Part shown: positions 45,060 to 57,032 of the stretch, piece by piece | Numbering within the stretch: the first letter of the stretch is position 1 | Layout: each line of letters starts with the position of its first letter | Assembly (NCBI GenBank): GCA_030762935.1 | Contig: CM060895.1 | Coordinates: forward strand, 78,076,001-78,140,000 | Direction of reading: 5' to 3' | DNA: 64,000 nucleotides | Source: Hymenopus coronatus | Lineage: Eukaryota; Arthropoda; Insecta; Mantodea; Hymenopodidae | The notes under the pieces: model-generated | Told to the model about the DNA's origin: nothing | Seen by the model: only the letters and a program-made list of their open reading frames with translations | Databases searched by the model: none | Program-made: the position numbers and the translations under genes

Positions 45060-45448
45060 TAAAGTAAGTTTCTGTCTATTTCTTATGGTTTTCCAGTTAT
45101 ACAAAGGTCATTCAGAATGAAGAGATCTTCGGAGGCTATTCCTAGAAATTTCAATATATACATTTCATTTGTCTTAAAAATGTCATAAACATAAGGTACT
45201 TTAATCAAAACTGATACAGCCTTTTTTGAAAATCATATTTTCGAAACTTTTTGTGTGTAGAGGGTTGTTTGTGGTGGCGATATTTTCTTGAAAAACTTCG
45301 TATTGCATCCTTGGAAGATACGAAACTTGAATACTAAGTTTGGTATTTGACGGTGTTTTCGTTTTAGAGTTATACTGCCTACAGACAGATAGGCAGACAG
45401 AGACTCATGTAAGGACATTTCTCTACGTATAGAGAAATTAAAAATGGC
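45060..45448 (-). mobile_element. HEL fragment, minus
   Basis: It starts abruptly in the core (AAGTAAGTTTCTGTCTATTT) right at the terminus of the previous copy and runs to a shortened palindrome end (TCTCTACGTATAGAGAAATT). Confidence 0.8.
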
Positions 45449-45555
45449 CCTAAACATTATTTTGATCAAATTGTACTACCTTACTCTAGAGAGTAATAGT
45501 AAATCTATGTATATAGCTTAATTGGTAATGGATGTTTCTCCTGTAAATTAGAAGG

Positions 45556-45790
45556 AAAATGGAAATGGCGTGTTATTTAAAGACTCTCTTTAACTATGTG
45601 ATTCTCAGCGTCCCATTCTTAGATTAGGCGGAAACACCGCTTAATTTTGCTCAGAGGCCTCTCTATCATGCTTGAGGTTCTTTTACGTGCCGTAAATCGG
45701 GACCAACAGCTTTACTTCTCTTCCGAAGGAAGCCATGCTAAGGACTTTTACACCCGAAAAAATCCATCGTCCTCCGCTGGGTTTGATATT
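45556..45790 (-). mobile_element. S4 SINE, minus
   Basis: The tail is on the left (ATTTAAAGACTCTCTTTAAC), then CTCAGAGGCCTCTCTATC and AAAAATCCATCGTCCTCCGC. The tRNA-like head is lost beyond 45790. Confidence 0.85.
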
Positions 45791-46663
45791 AGAACAGTTG
45801 GCTTATAAACAAAAGAGAAGATTCCACGAGCTTTAGGATGTGAGAGTGATGTGGAGGGGTAAAAACAGAAAATGTTTCTACGGATCTGATTCCAACCTGT
45901 TCAAACATAAACATCGTGATTCAGCTGCTCAGAATAACATGGTGGTACTTCACGTTTGGGCTGATTGTCATTGCTGGTAGCAAGGGAACTTCTGTTGCAG
46001 TTCGGCTTTTATTCCCTTTACTCCAGCATTTGCAGCGTATGTGGAGAGGAAGGAGGGAGAGAGGGAGGGTGTATAAAATGCTATTCTCACTGCTGGTGAA
46101 CGGCTACCTACTACATAAAACTCCATCCAATAGCCACCCTCACTTTTGGATGGTTGTTGTGTCCATTCCTTTTTCTTTCTTTTCAGTTCGTCGTTAGCGC
46201 GTTGTGTGTGGTGCGTCCATTTGCCTTTAATTTTCTATGCCTGGATCTGCGGCTTTCGGAAATTATGCTTCATTGTTCAAGACGAATTTCAACTCTAGTT
46301 AAAATAATTTTCATCCAAATTACCTTTTTTCTAAGTAAACTTAATTTTTTCTACACCATGTCTAAAAAGTTACAGCAAATATAAAAGCGAGTTTTTGACA
46401 ATAATCCTCAGTCTCCTACCTACACATATTATCGAGTTTTCGACATTATGGACATTTCTGTATGTTTGGAAAACTTTAAATGAGGTCGACTAAGTCATTT
46501 AATCGAGATAAAATTAATGGAAATCATTTTACGACATAAGTATATGCCTGCAGGTAAAAGTGGAATAAATTTGACATTAATCTACTTCACTTATTTTGTT
46601 GACTTCTACGTACTCTTCATGCAAATGGTGCTTCAATTTTTTTGTATTTATTAACACATTGGA
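45791..46663. other. Unique DNA, no recognised gene, weak promoter-like sequence
   Basis: A 93-codon plus frame (45916-46197) is hydrophobic/basic and unrecognised. A TATA-like TATAAAAT lies at 46072 and an arthropod initiator-like TCAGTTCG at about 46183, but spacing and downstream sequence give no consistent promoter. Confidence 0.3.
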
Positions 46664-47234
46664 CGAGGAATATACTACGGTTCATATAAATTAGAGCGTT
46701 ATTTGTGTTGTTTACAGCGACTTTAAAATACAGTGACTGAGGGTGTCAGCAAAAAGATGGAATTAACTTGTCAAAATATTCCTAATTTGATGACTTTTGA
46801 CGTGGATTACCAAGACAAGAGTGCATTAATCAACTTACTACTAATTTGGCGATGAAGCTCCATCCTTTGTCATTGTGAAACGTTGGGTTAACAAGTTTAA
46901 TCATCCAAAATTGTTGTGACAGTAAACATTAATAATATACTAAAACTGATATTGCAAGATCCTCATGCCACATACAGTGAGATAGAAGCAACTCTATGCA
47001 TTAGTTCCATAGGCAAATATAAAATATTGCACGATCATTTGGACTTGAAAAAGATTTGCTCTTGTTGGATCCCCCATAATTTGATACAATCCCAAAAAAG
47101 ATGTTCGTGTTGATTGGTGCACACAAATGCTCAAGAAATACAATGGTGGGGCTTTAAGAGACGTATATAAGATTGCAGCAGGTGGAAAATAATGGATCTA
47201 TGCATATAAGCCGCAACATAAACAGGCTGTTCCC

Positions 47235-47460
47235 ACGATACCCAACAGATTTGTGCCTCACTCCCGGTATGCAGCGTTGCTCTTCCTCGTCCTCGGCTGG
47301 TCTCAGATTCGAATCCCGCTTCCTGTAGAAGGCTAGAACAGTTTCTGGGAATGCGGGATCAGATGAATATGAGCTGGTAACCTGGTAAGGATGTTAGCGG
47401 AGAACTTGCAGGAGCACATATATGCTCACAAAACATGTAAACATGTAAACATGTAAAAAG
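47235..47460 (+). mobile_element. tRNA-like SINE inside the mariner
   Basis: CAGATTCGAATCCCGC is a box B-like element, followed by AAGGCTAGAACAG and AATGCGGGATCAG. It ends in three ACATGTAA repeats (47434-47456). The head is not clear. Confidence 0.5.
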
Positions 47461-49300
47461 AGAAGTTGTGTATAATATTATAAGCTTTCAGAGAGCAATG
47501 TCAAATCGCTGTGAAGATTTAAGGGTAGAAATATGCATAAATGGAAGTTGTCGTAACTTAGGTATCAGAAATATTTTATTTCACGACATATATTTCACCT
47601 AAATTTGTGTTTTAATGAGACCTATATTTTTGTGCAGCAAATTTTTGTCTATCTCTTACAACGTGCCAGTGAACTCATCCAGGGTGAAGTGGGTTTCAGA
47701 GGCAACAACAGATATAATTAAGGCAAGGCTAGCTAGCTTAATTCCAGATAACAGTTCACCAACCAACACCTGCTAATGAGCACAGGGTTTAGGCTAAAGA
47801 ATGTAAGATAGAAAAGAACAGACATGGAAGGAAACGATACAGGAATAGTGAGTTGTCTTCCAAGTAGCACAGGAAATTGGGGAAAAAGACAAAGTGAACA
47901 TAAAATTAAAGTGAGAAGGAACCACTGGCTTTTCCCAAACGCGTCATGAGCACGCTATGACGTCAAAACATAGTACAATTTATTCTCATAACTTGTGAGG
48001 TGATGCTAACTAAAAACCAATAAGAGATACTGTTACATTTTATGGCGCGAAAGTTGGAGTCAACCAGGATCAGTATATAAGGCAGCGCAGATCTCTTATG
48101 TGGTTCCTCTAACTATTACTCTAACTCAGTCTTCATCTAGTGTTGCACGCATGGTGGTGGGGGAGCGATGTGCAGATGGTTAGATTAGGTTCCTGATTAA
48201 TTATTTAAGTGGTGGAATGGTATATATTCATAACACATTTTATAAGGAAACAAGCTAGCCACCCGTTAAATCTGTGATTCAATATATTCAAGTCACAAGG
48301 GAAATGCAGTGTTTTAATACTAGCCTCACCCACAAACCCCTGAGATAATTTTAATTAGAAGATTAGGAGTGAAATCTTCTTAACAACGAAGCTGAGAATA
48401 CTGCTGGAACGAGACACCGACTTCCCGCGACAATCTCATTGGTGGAATGAGAAGCACAGTACTTAGTTTTCTCTATTTGCTTTAACCGGCGAACCAATAA
48501 ATTACACTTCATATCATAGAGCTTGTCATAAGCCCAGGTTGCAGTTACGAACTGATTGGTTTCAATTTTCTAACGTCTGACATTTGTTACTTAGGGGTCT
48601 CAAAACGCCTCGCGGTTTGCGCCACTTTTGTAACTTAGCCTAAGTATTTATTTAAACTTGTTCCGGTGGTAATTTCTGGATTATCACGGCCAATATGGAA
48701 TCGCGCTCTGTTCGCTAATTACCTGTTCACCACACTTAATGATTTCGGAACTTACAAGAATTTAAACTTAAGCCGCACACTTTGCGCGCACGTCCCTGTC
48801 CCGTTATAGCTTCGCCGATGTCTTCAAGAAAAAAGGTGCGTGCTGCTCTGATTCTTCCTCCTTTTTTATATGAATCTGAGATTTGTGACGTTCACGCCTT
48901 TACTTTTGCGGGATAGATGGATTTTTCGCCCTCTTTTTGGCGTCACCTTATTCCCATCGCACGATTCATCCGTTTAATTTCTCAGGTGACCATTTTCTGT
49001 TACTTTGCACAAGTGCATCATCCTGCGTGACTTTAGTTCATCCTGCAGTAATGGGACTTTAAACAAAGATGCTTCCGAATTTACCCTCACTGAAATACAA
49101 AAGACCGGGCGCCTACGTGCCGACAACCTGTGCGATTCTGACTGACCTTGCTACTTTTACAGATTCATTACAGCCAATTCTTAACTTTATATGTTATAAG
49201 CTAACACAAAATCTTCTCAGCTTATTTACATACCCTTAACACATATTTCTATTAATGCTTAATAAACTAACATTCATTTAATATACTGGGTCAAAAAGCC
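47461..49300. other. Insertion of unknown type splitting the mariner, with TATA box and poly-A signal
   Basis: It includes a small HEL piece at 47590-47702 (minus; ACCTATATTTTTGTGCAG). The remainder is unlike other repeats here. TATATAAGG at 48074-48082 is followed by CA-rich and TCAGTC sequence, and AATAAA lies at 49260. Together these could fit a solo LTR, but no TG/CA ends or short target duplication was found. No coding frame is present. Confidence 0.4.
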
Positions 49301-49989
49301 CTTCCAACAAAAATCCCTTCGAGCAAATGGTCGGTTATTTTTTTTTGTTTTTTTTGTTTTTTCCCCACAAAAACTGGTTAGGTGGCATCAGTGCCTTTAG
49401 AGAAAGATAAAACGATCAATTCTGAATGCTACACAACCATTTATTTGCCCGAAGTCTTCGGTAAAATAAGGAAAACAAACAAGTGCCGTCGAATCGTTCT
49501 TCATCAAGATAATGTGAGCGCTCACACATCTCGTCTAACAACCGACTATTTAAACACTCAAAAAATGAAATTGACGACTCATTCTCTACACAGTCCTTAT
49601 TTGCAACTCAATGACTCTTCTTTTTCCCGAAAATCAAGAATAAAATGTATGAAACAACACTTTCATCCGCAGAAGAAACAGTTGATGCGTTCAAAAATCA
49701 TGTTCTGGAGGTGTCTGAAGCAGATTGGAAAATAACATTATATAACAAGTGGTTCGAACGCATGCAAAAGTGTATTGATCATAAAGGAGAGTATTTAGAG
49801 AAACAATAAAGCAATTTTAAATTAAAGATTACTCTTTTTATTACTAGGCTCAAAATACAAATAGGGTCCCTCGTATACCCCAGCAACCAGCTGAAAGCAC
49901 AAAGAAAGCTGCATAGAGAGAATCCGTTTTTCCCGCTAAGCTGCAACCAAAGTAGGCACCATCGCCTTCTAATCCTAATAACGTAGTGA

Positions 49990-50140
49990 GGCAGGAAATT
50001 AGAAAAAATGAGGGAAACCAGTACAGCATTCACTTGACGAAGAAAACTATGGGTCAGAATGGACCTTTGGCGGATTTGAACCCACGGGTTCCCGAATTTG
50101 AATCACACGCGTTACTGTAGCGCCAGCTACTCTGTAAGAA
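49990..50140 (-). mobile_element. tRNA-like SINE head, minus, unclassified
   Basis: In reverse it reads GAGTAGCTGGCGCTACAGTA and box B GTGGGTTCAAATCC. The body after box B is short and not matched to the other families. Confidence 0.55.
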
Positions 50141-50141
50141 T

Positions 50142-50205
50142 TTGTTGTTATTATTATTACTATTATTATTGTTATTGTTGTTATTATTATCATTATTACA
50201 AACAT
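50142..50205. repeat. (TTR)n/(ATT)n microsatellite
   Basis: Interrupted TTA/TTG triplets, possibly the tail of a SINE. Confidence 0.9.
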
Positions 50206-50289
50206 ACATAGTTACCCTATTCTATTGAATTATGTCCTCCTGCTCCCAGGACACAGCCACAAAACATTTTTACTTCCTCTAGCAGGGAA

Positions 50290-50940
50290 TGTACAATTTA
50301 CATATTCGATCCAAAAAATCATTCCGAGATTTCACCGGAAATTTATGTTTAAAGAACCCTGTATGCAAGAAAAGCATTTTAAGAAAACGGCCCGTGTGTC
50401 TGTAAACACGATAACTCTAAAACGAAGTGTCGGTAAAATAGTAAACTTTTTAATTAGGTCTAGCATCTTCCAAGGATGTGACATGAAGACTTTTAGGAAA
50501 ATGCTCTCACCCTAAACTATCTTTACATGAACATGTTTGAAAACTTTTGATTTTCTCAAAAATGGTTATAACGATTTTGATTAAAATATCCCGTATTAAA
50601 GATATTCACATGAAAAAGTAAAATGTATATTTTGAATTTTCTAGGAATAGCCTCTAAGTTCTCTGGGTGAATTTTGCTGAATTTTGCATAAATGTTAAAC
50701 CGTAAGAGAGAGACAAAAGCTTACTTAACACAAAATGTAGATTTGTTAAAACACATAATTTGTGTTATATACATTTTCTCGTAGATTTGAGCATTTCTGA
50801 TATTTTCCTTGTTAAAGGTTTCATTTTAAAAATATTTACGGGAATGTTTAAAATCTTGGCAATGCTAAGAAAGGGATTTCAAACAAAAGGCAATCAAATT
50901 TTAAAAGATTTGACTATCGCTATAGATTTGTATTTTTATT
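50290..50940 (+). mobile_element. HEL copy, plus, both ends truncated
   Basis: It starts with ATTCCGAGATTTCACCGGAA and ends in the distal core (TTAAAAGATTTGACTATCGC). It lies between two 33-bp direct repeats (50239-50271 and 50971-51003). Confidence 0.85.
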
Positions 50941-51195
50941 ATTACAAGGATATTTGCCCTAACCATTTGTCCTGCTCACAGGACACAGCCGCAAAACATT
51001 TTTTCCATTTGGTTCACAAAATTAACAAAACAGGACATAAACGGCTCCTGCATAACATGATAAATATCTCTTTTTAGCACAAACGTGGTAAAACAGTAGC
51101 AAATTCGCTTTCAGCTGTGTCGAGTTACGTTTCCAGTGAACCTACACAACACGTGAACAAAGGCGAGGAAAATACACATGTTTTAATAATGGATA

Positions 51196-51420
51196 CAGTA
51201 AAACCTCGATATAATGTTGCCGCTTGTAACGATTTCCCGCCCTTAACGTTCTTTTACCCAGTTCGTTGGTGCGTCCATCACCAGAGAATGGTAATTTTTC
51301 CTAGAATTATATCCCTGGTTTTCATGTTTTCCCGCTTAAAACACTTTTTTACCCCTCCATTGCTGTGTAAATCAGCTCGCACATTAATAACGCTCTTCTG
51401 TGCAAACACGCAGCAGGTAT
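51196..51420 (+). mobile_element. pogo/Tigger-like element end
   Basis: CAGTAAAACCTCGATATAAT preceded by TA is a typical end of this superfamily. The opposite terminal repeat was not found, so the extent is uncertain. Confidence 0.45.
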
Positions 51421-51566
51421 GAGGAATTTAGAATCCTGACATGTCAAACATAAATACAAGAATGCTACATTCATATGCCTTTCTCTACTCACTAGTTTTA
51501 ATAGCCGTACAAAATGGTCTTATAGATATTCTTTTCTATCCCCTTCATGTTAATTGACATGATTTA

Positions 51567-52538
51567 GAAAAATCTGAAGGTTTCCATTCACACGACTTTC
51601 TATATTACATTCCCGTTAAAAAGCTTATTCTTCTATGTACTCCAAGCTGAGATAGACATTTGTAAAAATTGTCTTTATCTTTTGCTTCCTTGTAAGTAGC
51701 ATAGAAATAAGGGAACACACTAGGCTAAAGCGATAGTCACTTCTTTTAAAATCTGGCTGACATATCCTTTTCTTTACATAGCCTGGCGTTTACAAATTCC
51801 CATATGAGTAAATGTTAAGTATTTCAAATCTGAAACAATAACAAGGAATATATCGGAATGATCAACTGTCATATGTCAAAAATGTCATATTTGATATAAA
51901 TTGAGAGTTTTAATAAGACATACATTTTTGTTAAGTAAGTTTTGTCTATCCTATACGGTTTGACAATTATGCAAAATTCAGCAAAACTCATCCAGTATAA
52001 AGAGATATTCAGAGACTATTCTCAGGATATAATTTTATTTGTCATATAAATATCTTTAAAATGCCGTATTTTAATCAAACCCATTAGATACACTCTTTTC
52101 TTTAACTTAACGTCCTTTAGCCTGGTTGGTCATATCGGGCGATGAATGAAATCCGTGAAATGATGCTCAAATGATCTCGGGGTCCATGGAGCTTAAAGTT
52201 ACTTGACATTCGTCTTCTCTAGATAATAGAAAACCCCGGATAAATACCTTATTTGGGTAACTCATCCTAAATGAAATTTAAACCCGCAACCTGCTGAATG
52301 TAAGGTAGACACACCACAACCACACTACCCAGGTGGGCGAGCCATTTCTGAGAAAATCAAAATTTTCGAATTTTTTCCATGTAAAGGGTAGTTTTGGATG
52401 GATGGATTTTCCTCAAAATCTTCATGTCGTACTCCTGTAAGTTACTAAAGTTTAGCATTAATAGGAAACGGTGAAATATCGGTATCGACTATATTTTCTT
52501 TATACTGTGTAAATAGTGCCTTTAGAGAAAGTAAAAAT
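51567..52538 (-). mobile_element. HEL copy, near full length, minus, with S8 insertion
   Basis: The left end has CTGAAGGTTTCCATTCACAC and the right end CTTTAGAGAAAGTAAAAA. The core is interrupted by S8 (52097-52345) and the CA tract is deleted. Confidence 0.85.
52097..52345 (-). mobile_element. S8 SINE inside HEL, minus
   Basis: ATCGGGCGATGAATGAAATC, GATGCTCAAATGATCTCGGG, ACCTTATTTGGGTAACTC and, at its right end, sequence reading in reverse as a tRNA-like head. Confidence 0.78.
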
Positions 52539-54989
52539 TACTTCATTAAATATTTAGATGTAAGATAGGACAAATAATACGCCCGCTATGTTAATACCAT
52601 GAAAAAATTGACATAAACTGTGGATTTTTGAAGAGCTTTAAATTTTACCTGTAGGAATATTTTGCATCATGCAGAATAAGCTAAGAAAACAGTAATTGGA
52701 AACTTCACATGGGTCTTAAATTAAACATTTAGGCAACACTGTACAGGAATAAAAGTTGCCAAATGGCTCTAAGTTATGTTTCAAATTGCTGATGGTTTGT
52801 TCCGCCAAGAATAAACTCATACTCGCTTTTCCCAGCAGTCCAGCTTGCTGTTTTAATAATAAACGCATTTAATCAAACCTGCCATTCATGTTTCAAAAAG
52901 CAGTTGAAATGAGAAACTTGCTTCATAATAACTTGTGCATACTGCGGATTAGAATTCTGTTAATTCCAACATTTTTTCATTTTCTTCGGATTTAAAGGCT
53001 TACTGTAAATGTGCACTTATCTTTCCTAGTGTGAAATGTGGACTAATGCTCCATTATTGTCCTTGTAAACTATTAAAGTTTCCTGCATTGATTAAATTCT
53101 TTATATTACGCTTTAGTCAGTGAATACTAATATCAATTTTAAGACTCATGAGCTCCTGACTCTTGAAGCTGTCTACGCTTGCTGACAAAAGACGCAAAAT
53201 GCACTTCCAAATGCGTTAATGTGTATGTTTCTATTTTGATAAACGTTACTGTAACATGGATATATCATTAAGTATAACACTCTAACTGAATAATTCCACT
53301 AATTATGTCGTATCTTAAATTTACTTATTTATCTATTCAATTTATTTGTTGTAGTTTAACGTCCTTTAACCTAGTTGGTAATATGGGACGATGAATGAAA
53401 TCGGTGAAAGCTATTCATATTAACCTAGGGTCCGTAATTACTCAACATTTGCCTTCGAAGGATCAGGGATAGTATTTTACATCCTTAATATTTCAAGAGC
53501 ATATTAAAATTGAAAGGAAAATAAGGCTTGTAATAACTAATTGCTTTTACTACTTAAATCGATATAGAAAGTATTAAATGCTTCTAATGTAATATACTGA
53601 GCTTTTGTTTGTAGACTCCTTTTTCCAAATAACTGTTTATTTAATCTTAACTCAAATTAATTTTAATTAAATTTAAACAAAGCTTATCATATGACGTATA
53701 GTAAGATAGGCTAAAAACCAAGGTTAAATTAAATTTTTCCCCCTCACCTTAGCCCGCTGTATACCATTTCAAATTATACTCCTGTACTTTGACATTTCAT
53801 TGACATTTATTTGAGAGAACACTCAATTTGAACATTTTTTTATTTATACATAATTTTATTTATTGTCAAGACAACCTGGAATCACGTAAATTTGAAACAA
53901 AGATTAGCAAGTTACATGGAAAATAACTTTTCTTTCTTTTTGGACTTTCTTTTGGTAATTAATTCAATTATATAAATATTAAAAATTATGCACTATTATT
54001 TTATAAGTAATACATATCAAAATCTCTCGAGAACTATTGGAATGTTACTTGAAAATAATCATCGTTTTATTTCTTTCAGTTTTTATCAACAATGAATAAA
54101 ATTTTATTTGCAGGGCGACAGTAAATAAAGTTATTAGAACAAATTAATACGCTTTAATACATATTCGAAACTTAGGATTGAAATTTCATAGTTTAAAAGA
54201 TGGGAAACTTAAATTAGGAGTTGAAACAAGAGAAAACTAACTTTAGTTTTGTATTTAATGGGCAAGATCAATGTGAAAAAGTGTCGCTTCCTTAAGATGA
54301 AAATAAACAGAGAAGCGTGTACTTTGCCAATGCAAACTGATTCCTCGGAAAAAAGATGAGGCTTTTAGAATTTTCATTTTTCAACCGAGAGGTATTGCTT
54401 CATTGCCATTTAGAAAATGTTATGTTTTATTAAAATCATAAATTAAGCTGGGTTTTATAAATTAGACATCAGCGACATCTAAACAATATACCCAATCTAT
54501 AATAACCTCAGTCTTAGCATATGAATTGAATTACTTTGTTAAATTAAATTTAAATTAAATTAATTGTTATGAAAAGACTCTGAGCTTCTTTCATTTAGGA
54601 GATAAAAAAGAGAACCAAATTAAGAATTGAGAACAGGCAACTTTGAAATTGATAAAATAGTGGTAATATAAAAAGATTATGGATTAAACATATTTAAAAA
54701 TATGAATAGTGATTCAAAATTAAATAAGTTACTAATAAAGAATTGTTAATGCTCAATATAGTTGTATTTTCTAAAGGTTAGGGAGTCTTTTAAAGCTGCA
54801 ATAGCAATTTTATACAATGGGAAGCTTTGTACATAACGACTTTATTGTTTATTATCTGGAGAAAGGCCTTTTTCTCTCCCTTCCTTCGTTTTATTGTTAT
54901 CCTTGTTTAATATAAAAAAGCAATATTGTTCTTTATGGAATAAATATTTGAAAATAAAGTATATTTTTAGCACCAAAGAGCAGTTTCAC
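52539..54989. other. Quiet AT-rich DNA with one S8 fragment
   Basis: An S8 piece lies at 53350-53470 (CGTCCTTTAACCTAGTTGG, GATGAATGAAATCGGTG). Otherwise this is about 2.4 kb without recognised repeats or frames of interest. Confidence 0.45.
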
Positions 54990-55017
54990 CACAAGGTTCT
55001 GACATATGCAGACATCC

Positions 55018-55237
55018 GTTAAAAGGGTTACAGAACTCAACGGGACTATTTCAAGTTAAAATATGCCAGTGAAGAACTAGTGAGAGCGACTTTCGTTTTA
55101 GTCCTATGAAGGAGCGCAATGCCCTCACGTTCTCCGCTAATAAGCAAGAAATGTAAAACGGAGGTCGCTCAGCCAGTTCTCCACTTATCGGTTTTAACCG
55201 GAAATAACGCTGTTGACTTTCGCAACTCTTTTATTGT
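55018..55237. mobile_element. FB1 inverted-repeat element, most complete copy
   Basis: The left arm (55018-55061: GTTAAAAGGGTTACAGAACT, then TTTCAAGTTAAAA) and right arm (55190-55236: TTTTAACCGGAAATAACG, then CGCAACTCTTTTATTG) are diverged inverted copies around about 130 bp. Length about 220 bp, no coding. Confidence 0.65.
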
Positions 55238-56104
55238 GCTACGTCAAATGCGGAGCAGTTGTCAATGTATATAACGTATCTATTATTAACAAGTTAGGCT
55301 TGTAAACACAAATACGGTTATAATTATGATAACCTGCGTGTAAGTTTTTGAAACCAATATGTACAATACAATGTATATTGGATTATAGAGCTTAGAGTTA
55401 GTACATTACTCTACCATCGGCGAGTTGTCATTTGTTTTTATATCTCTGTTTCCAGGACGACACAAATCTTTTGAAGTTCAAATAAATACTCTCGCTGTAA
55501 CTAAATCTTATTAGAAAAAGCCAGTTTCATACAATAATTGGCTTTCTATAATTCCTTATCAAAACTTTATTAGCTAGTTAATTTCGGGCAGCGATGCAAG
55601 TTAAATTATTCCTTTTATATACCTAGTTAAATAATCAAGACAGGTAATTTTAACACCTCGCCTTGGCAATAAAAGGCAAAACTTCTGCACGGCTCCTTGT
55701 CAGAGAAGTAAATGCTCTTAAAGGAAAGAATAGTTGAAATACGGTCTTTCATTATCTTGCCAAAGACAACTATTACATCAAAAACCATTCCGGAAGTTCG
55801 CATTTAATTTTGAAAAGCCGATACACTAAATTGCAGTTTAAGCTACGTTAAACCGCTAATTATTATCAGGGGTCGGATTTTCATGTCATACATTTTCCCT
55901 TGATGCCATTTCATATTTCACACTAATTAAAATGAATTTGTGTACATACTTTGGCACTTCATAGTACTCATATATTGACAGCATAATATCCCAAATGCAT
56001 TTTAAGTGACATCATCGATAAAATGTATTTTCTGAAACAGATACTTTTATAACAATATTTTCTGGAATTTGTAACAGAACTTTATTGCAATGCAGGAACA
56101 ATAT
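55238..56104. other. AT-rich DNA, nothing recognised
   Basis: No repeat or exon is recognised. Confidence 0.4.
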
Positions 56105-56695
56105 GAAAAATGCGTTCCATTCACATGACTTTCTCCACCAGTTCTATAATATACTCTTCTTACAAAAGCTTATTCGTCTATCTAATTCATCCTAGTCGAG
56201 ATAAACATTAGCAGATAGTCTTATTACATGCTTTCTTATGAGTAGGAGGGAAATAAGGGAATGTACTAGGCTAAAGTGATGTCCAATCTTTTTGAAGCTG
56301 GTTGTTTTTATTGGCTGAAATTCGGTTCTCTTTACATGGCCTGGAATTTAAGAAAAGAAACAGAATATGTCTTTTCCAGTTTGAGAAAATTATTTTAAAA
56401 CTGAAGCCAGTAACAGATTTTCCTTCATTCTTGGAAGATGCTGAACTTAAATATCAAGTTTGGGATTTAACCAACTTTTCGTTTATGAATTATGCATAAT
56501 ACAGAACACAAACACAAACGCACAACTCTCGCTCTCTCTTTCACATGCACACACACGTGTGCGTGGAACAATGATCTGAAATTCTTATATTCGGATTCAG
56601 GGGACCTCAAAAGATATTTCCAGTAAAATCTCTTCATTGAATATCTGGGTAAATACAATAGCTTCTCTATCTACTATGTACTATGAAAAATTAAA
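56105..56695 (-). mobile_element. HEL copy, minus, internal deletion
   Basis: The left end (TGCGTTCCATTCACATGAC) and the right end (CTTCTCTATCTACTATGTAC) are both present, but about 250 bp of core is missing between AACAGATTTTCC and TTCATTCTTGGAAG. Confidence 0.85.
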
Positions 56696-56839
56696 AAGAA
56701 GAATAAAAGTAGAGAGCATTTATTGAGACACCAAAGTATTTGGATAATTATACTCGGAAGGTACAATTGAAGGAAAGAATATCAAAGGAAGAACAACATT
56801 ACAATGTTGAACGATAAATACTGCAACGCTTAGGAATTA

Positions 56840-56990
56840 TTAAAGAGGAAGGCACAGAGAAGACACAATAGAGAATCGGTACAAATCTTTCCAAGGATTA
56901 AGGACTAAAGAAAAAGAATACTTGCAATAAAGTACCATTCAGTCATGTAATATGATTTTCTTGTTCATCATTGCAAGAATAAGTTCGTGA
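56840..56990 (+). repeat. Flank repeat M, copy 1
   Basis: AAGGACTAAAGAAAAAGAA, AATAAAGTACCATTCAGTC and TTTTCTTGTTCATCATTGC resemble 58280-58430. Both copies lie just after the palindrome end of a minus HEL copy. The reading frame of copy 2 is Lys/Arg-rich before a stop, so the repeat may be the end of some coding element. Confidence 0.5.
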
Positions 56991-57032
56991 AACAAATAGA
57001 GAACAACAGGGCCTTCAAAACGTATGAAAAAT

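Larger units (their letters stand above)
46664..49874 (+). pseudogene. Mariner transposase relic, split by a 2.1-kb insertion
   Basis: The N-terminal part (to about 47225) and C-terminal part (49301-49810) of one mariner transposase lie on the plus strand. Recognisable pieces are SEIEATL, KILHDHL and WIPHNL in the first part, and LPEVFGKIRKTNK plus HQDN...HTS in the second. The spacing from the HQDN Asp to the Asp of LND is 34 residues, the mariner D34D pattern. The first catalytic Asp region is degenerate (AGGK then stop). The right end CAAATAGGGTCCCTCGTA resembles a terminal repeat. Several stops make it inactive. Confidence 0.8.

Noticed and set aside
47900..49300. Calling a solo LTR outright
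   Set aside because: TATA and AATAAA are present, but I could not find TG/CA termini or a target duplication.
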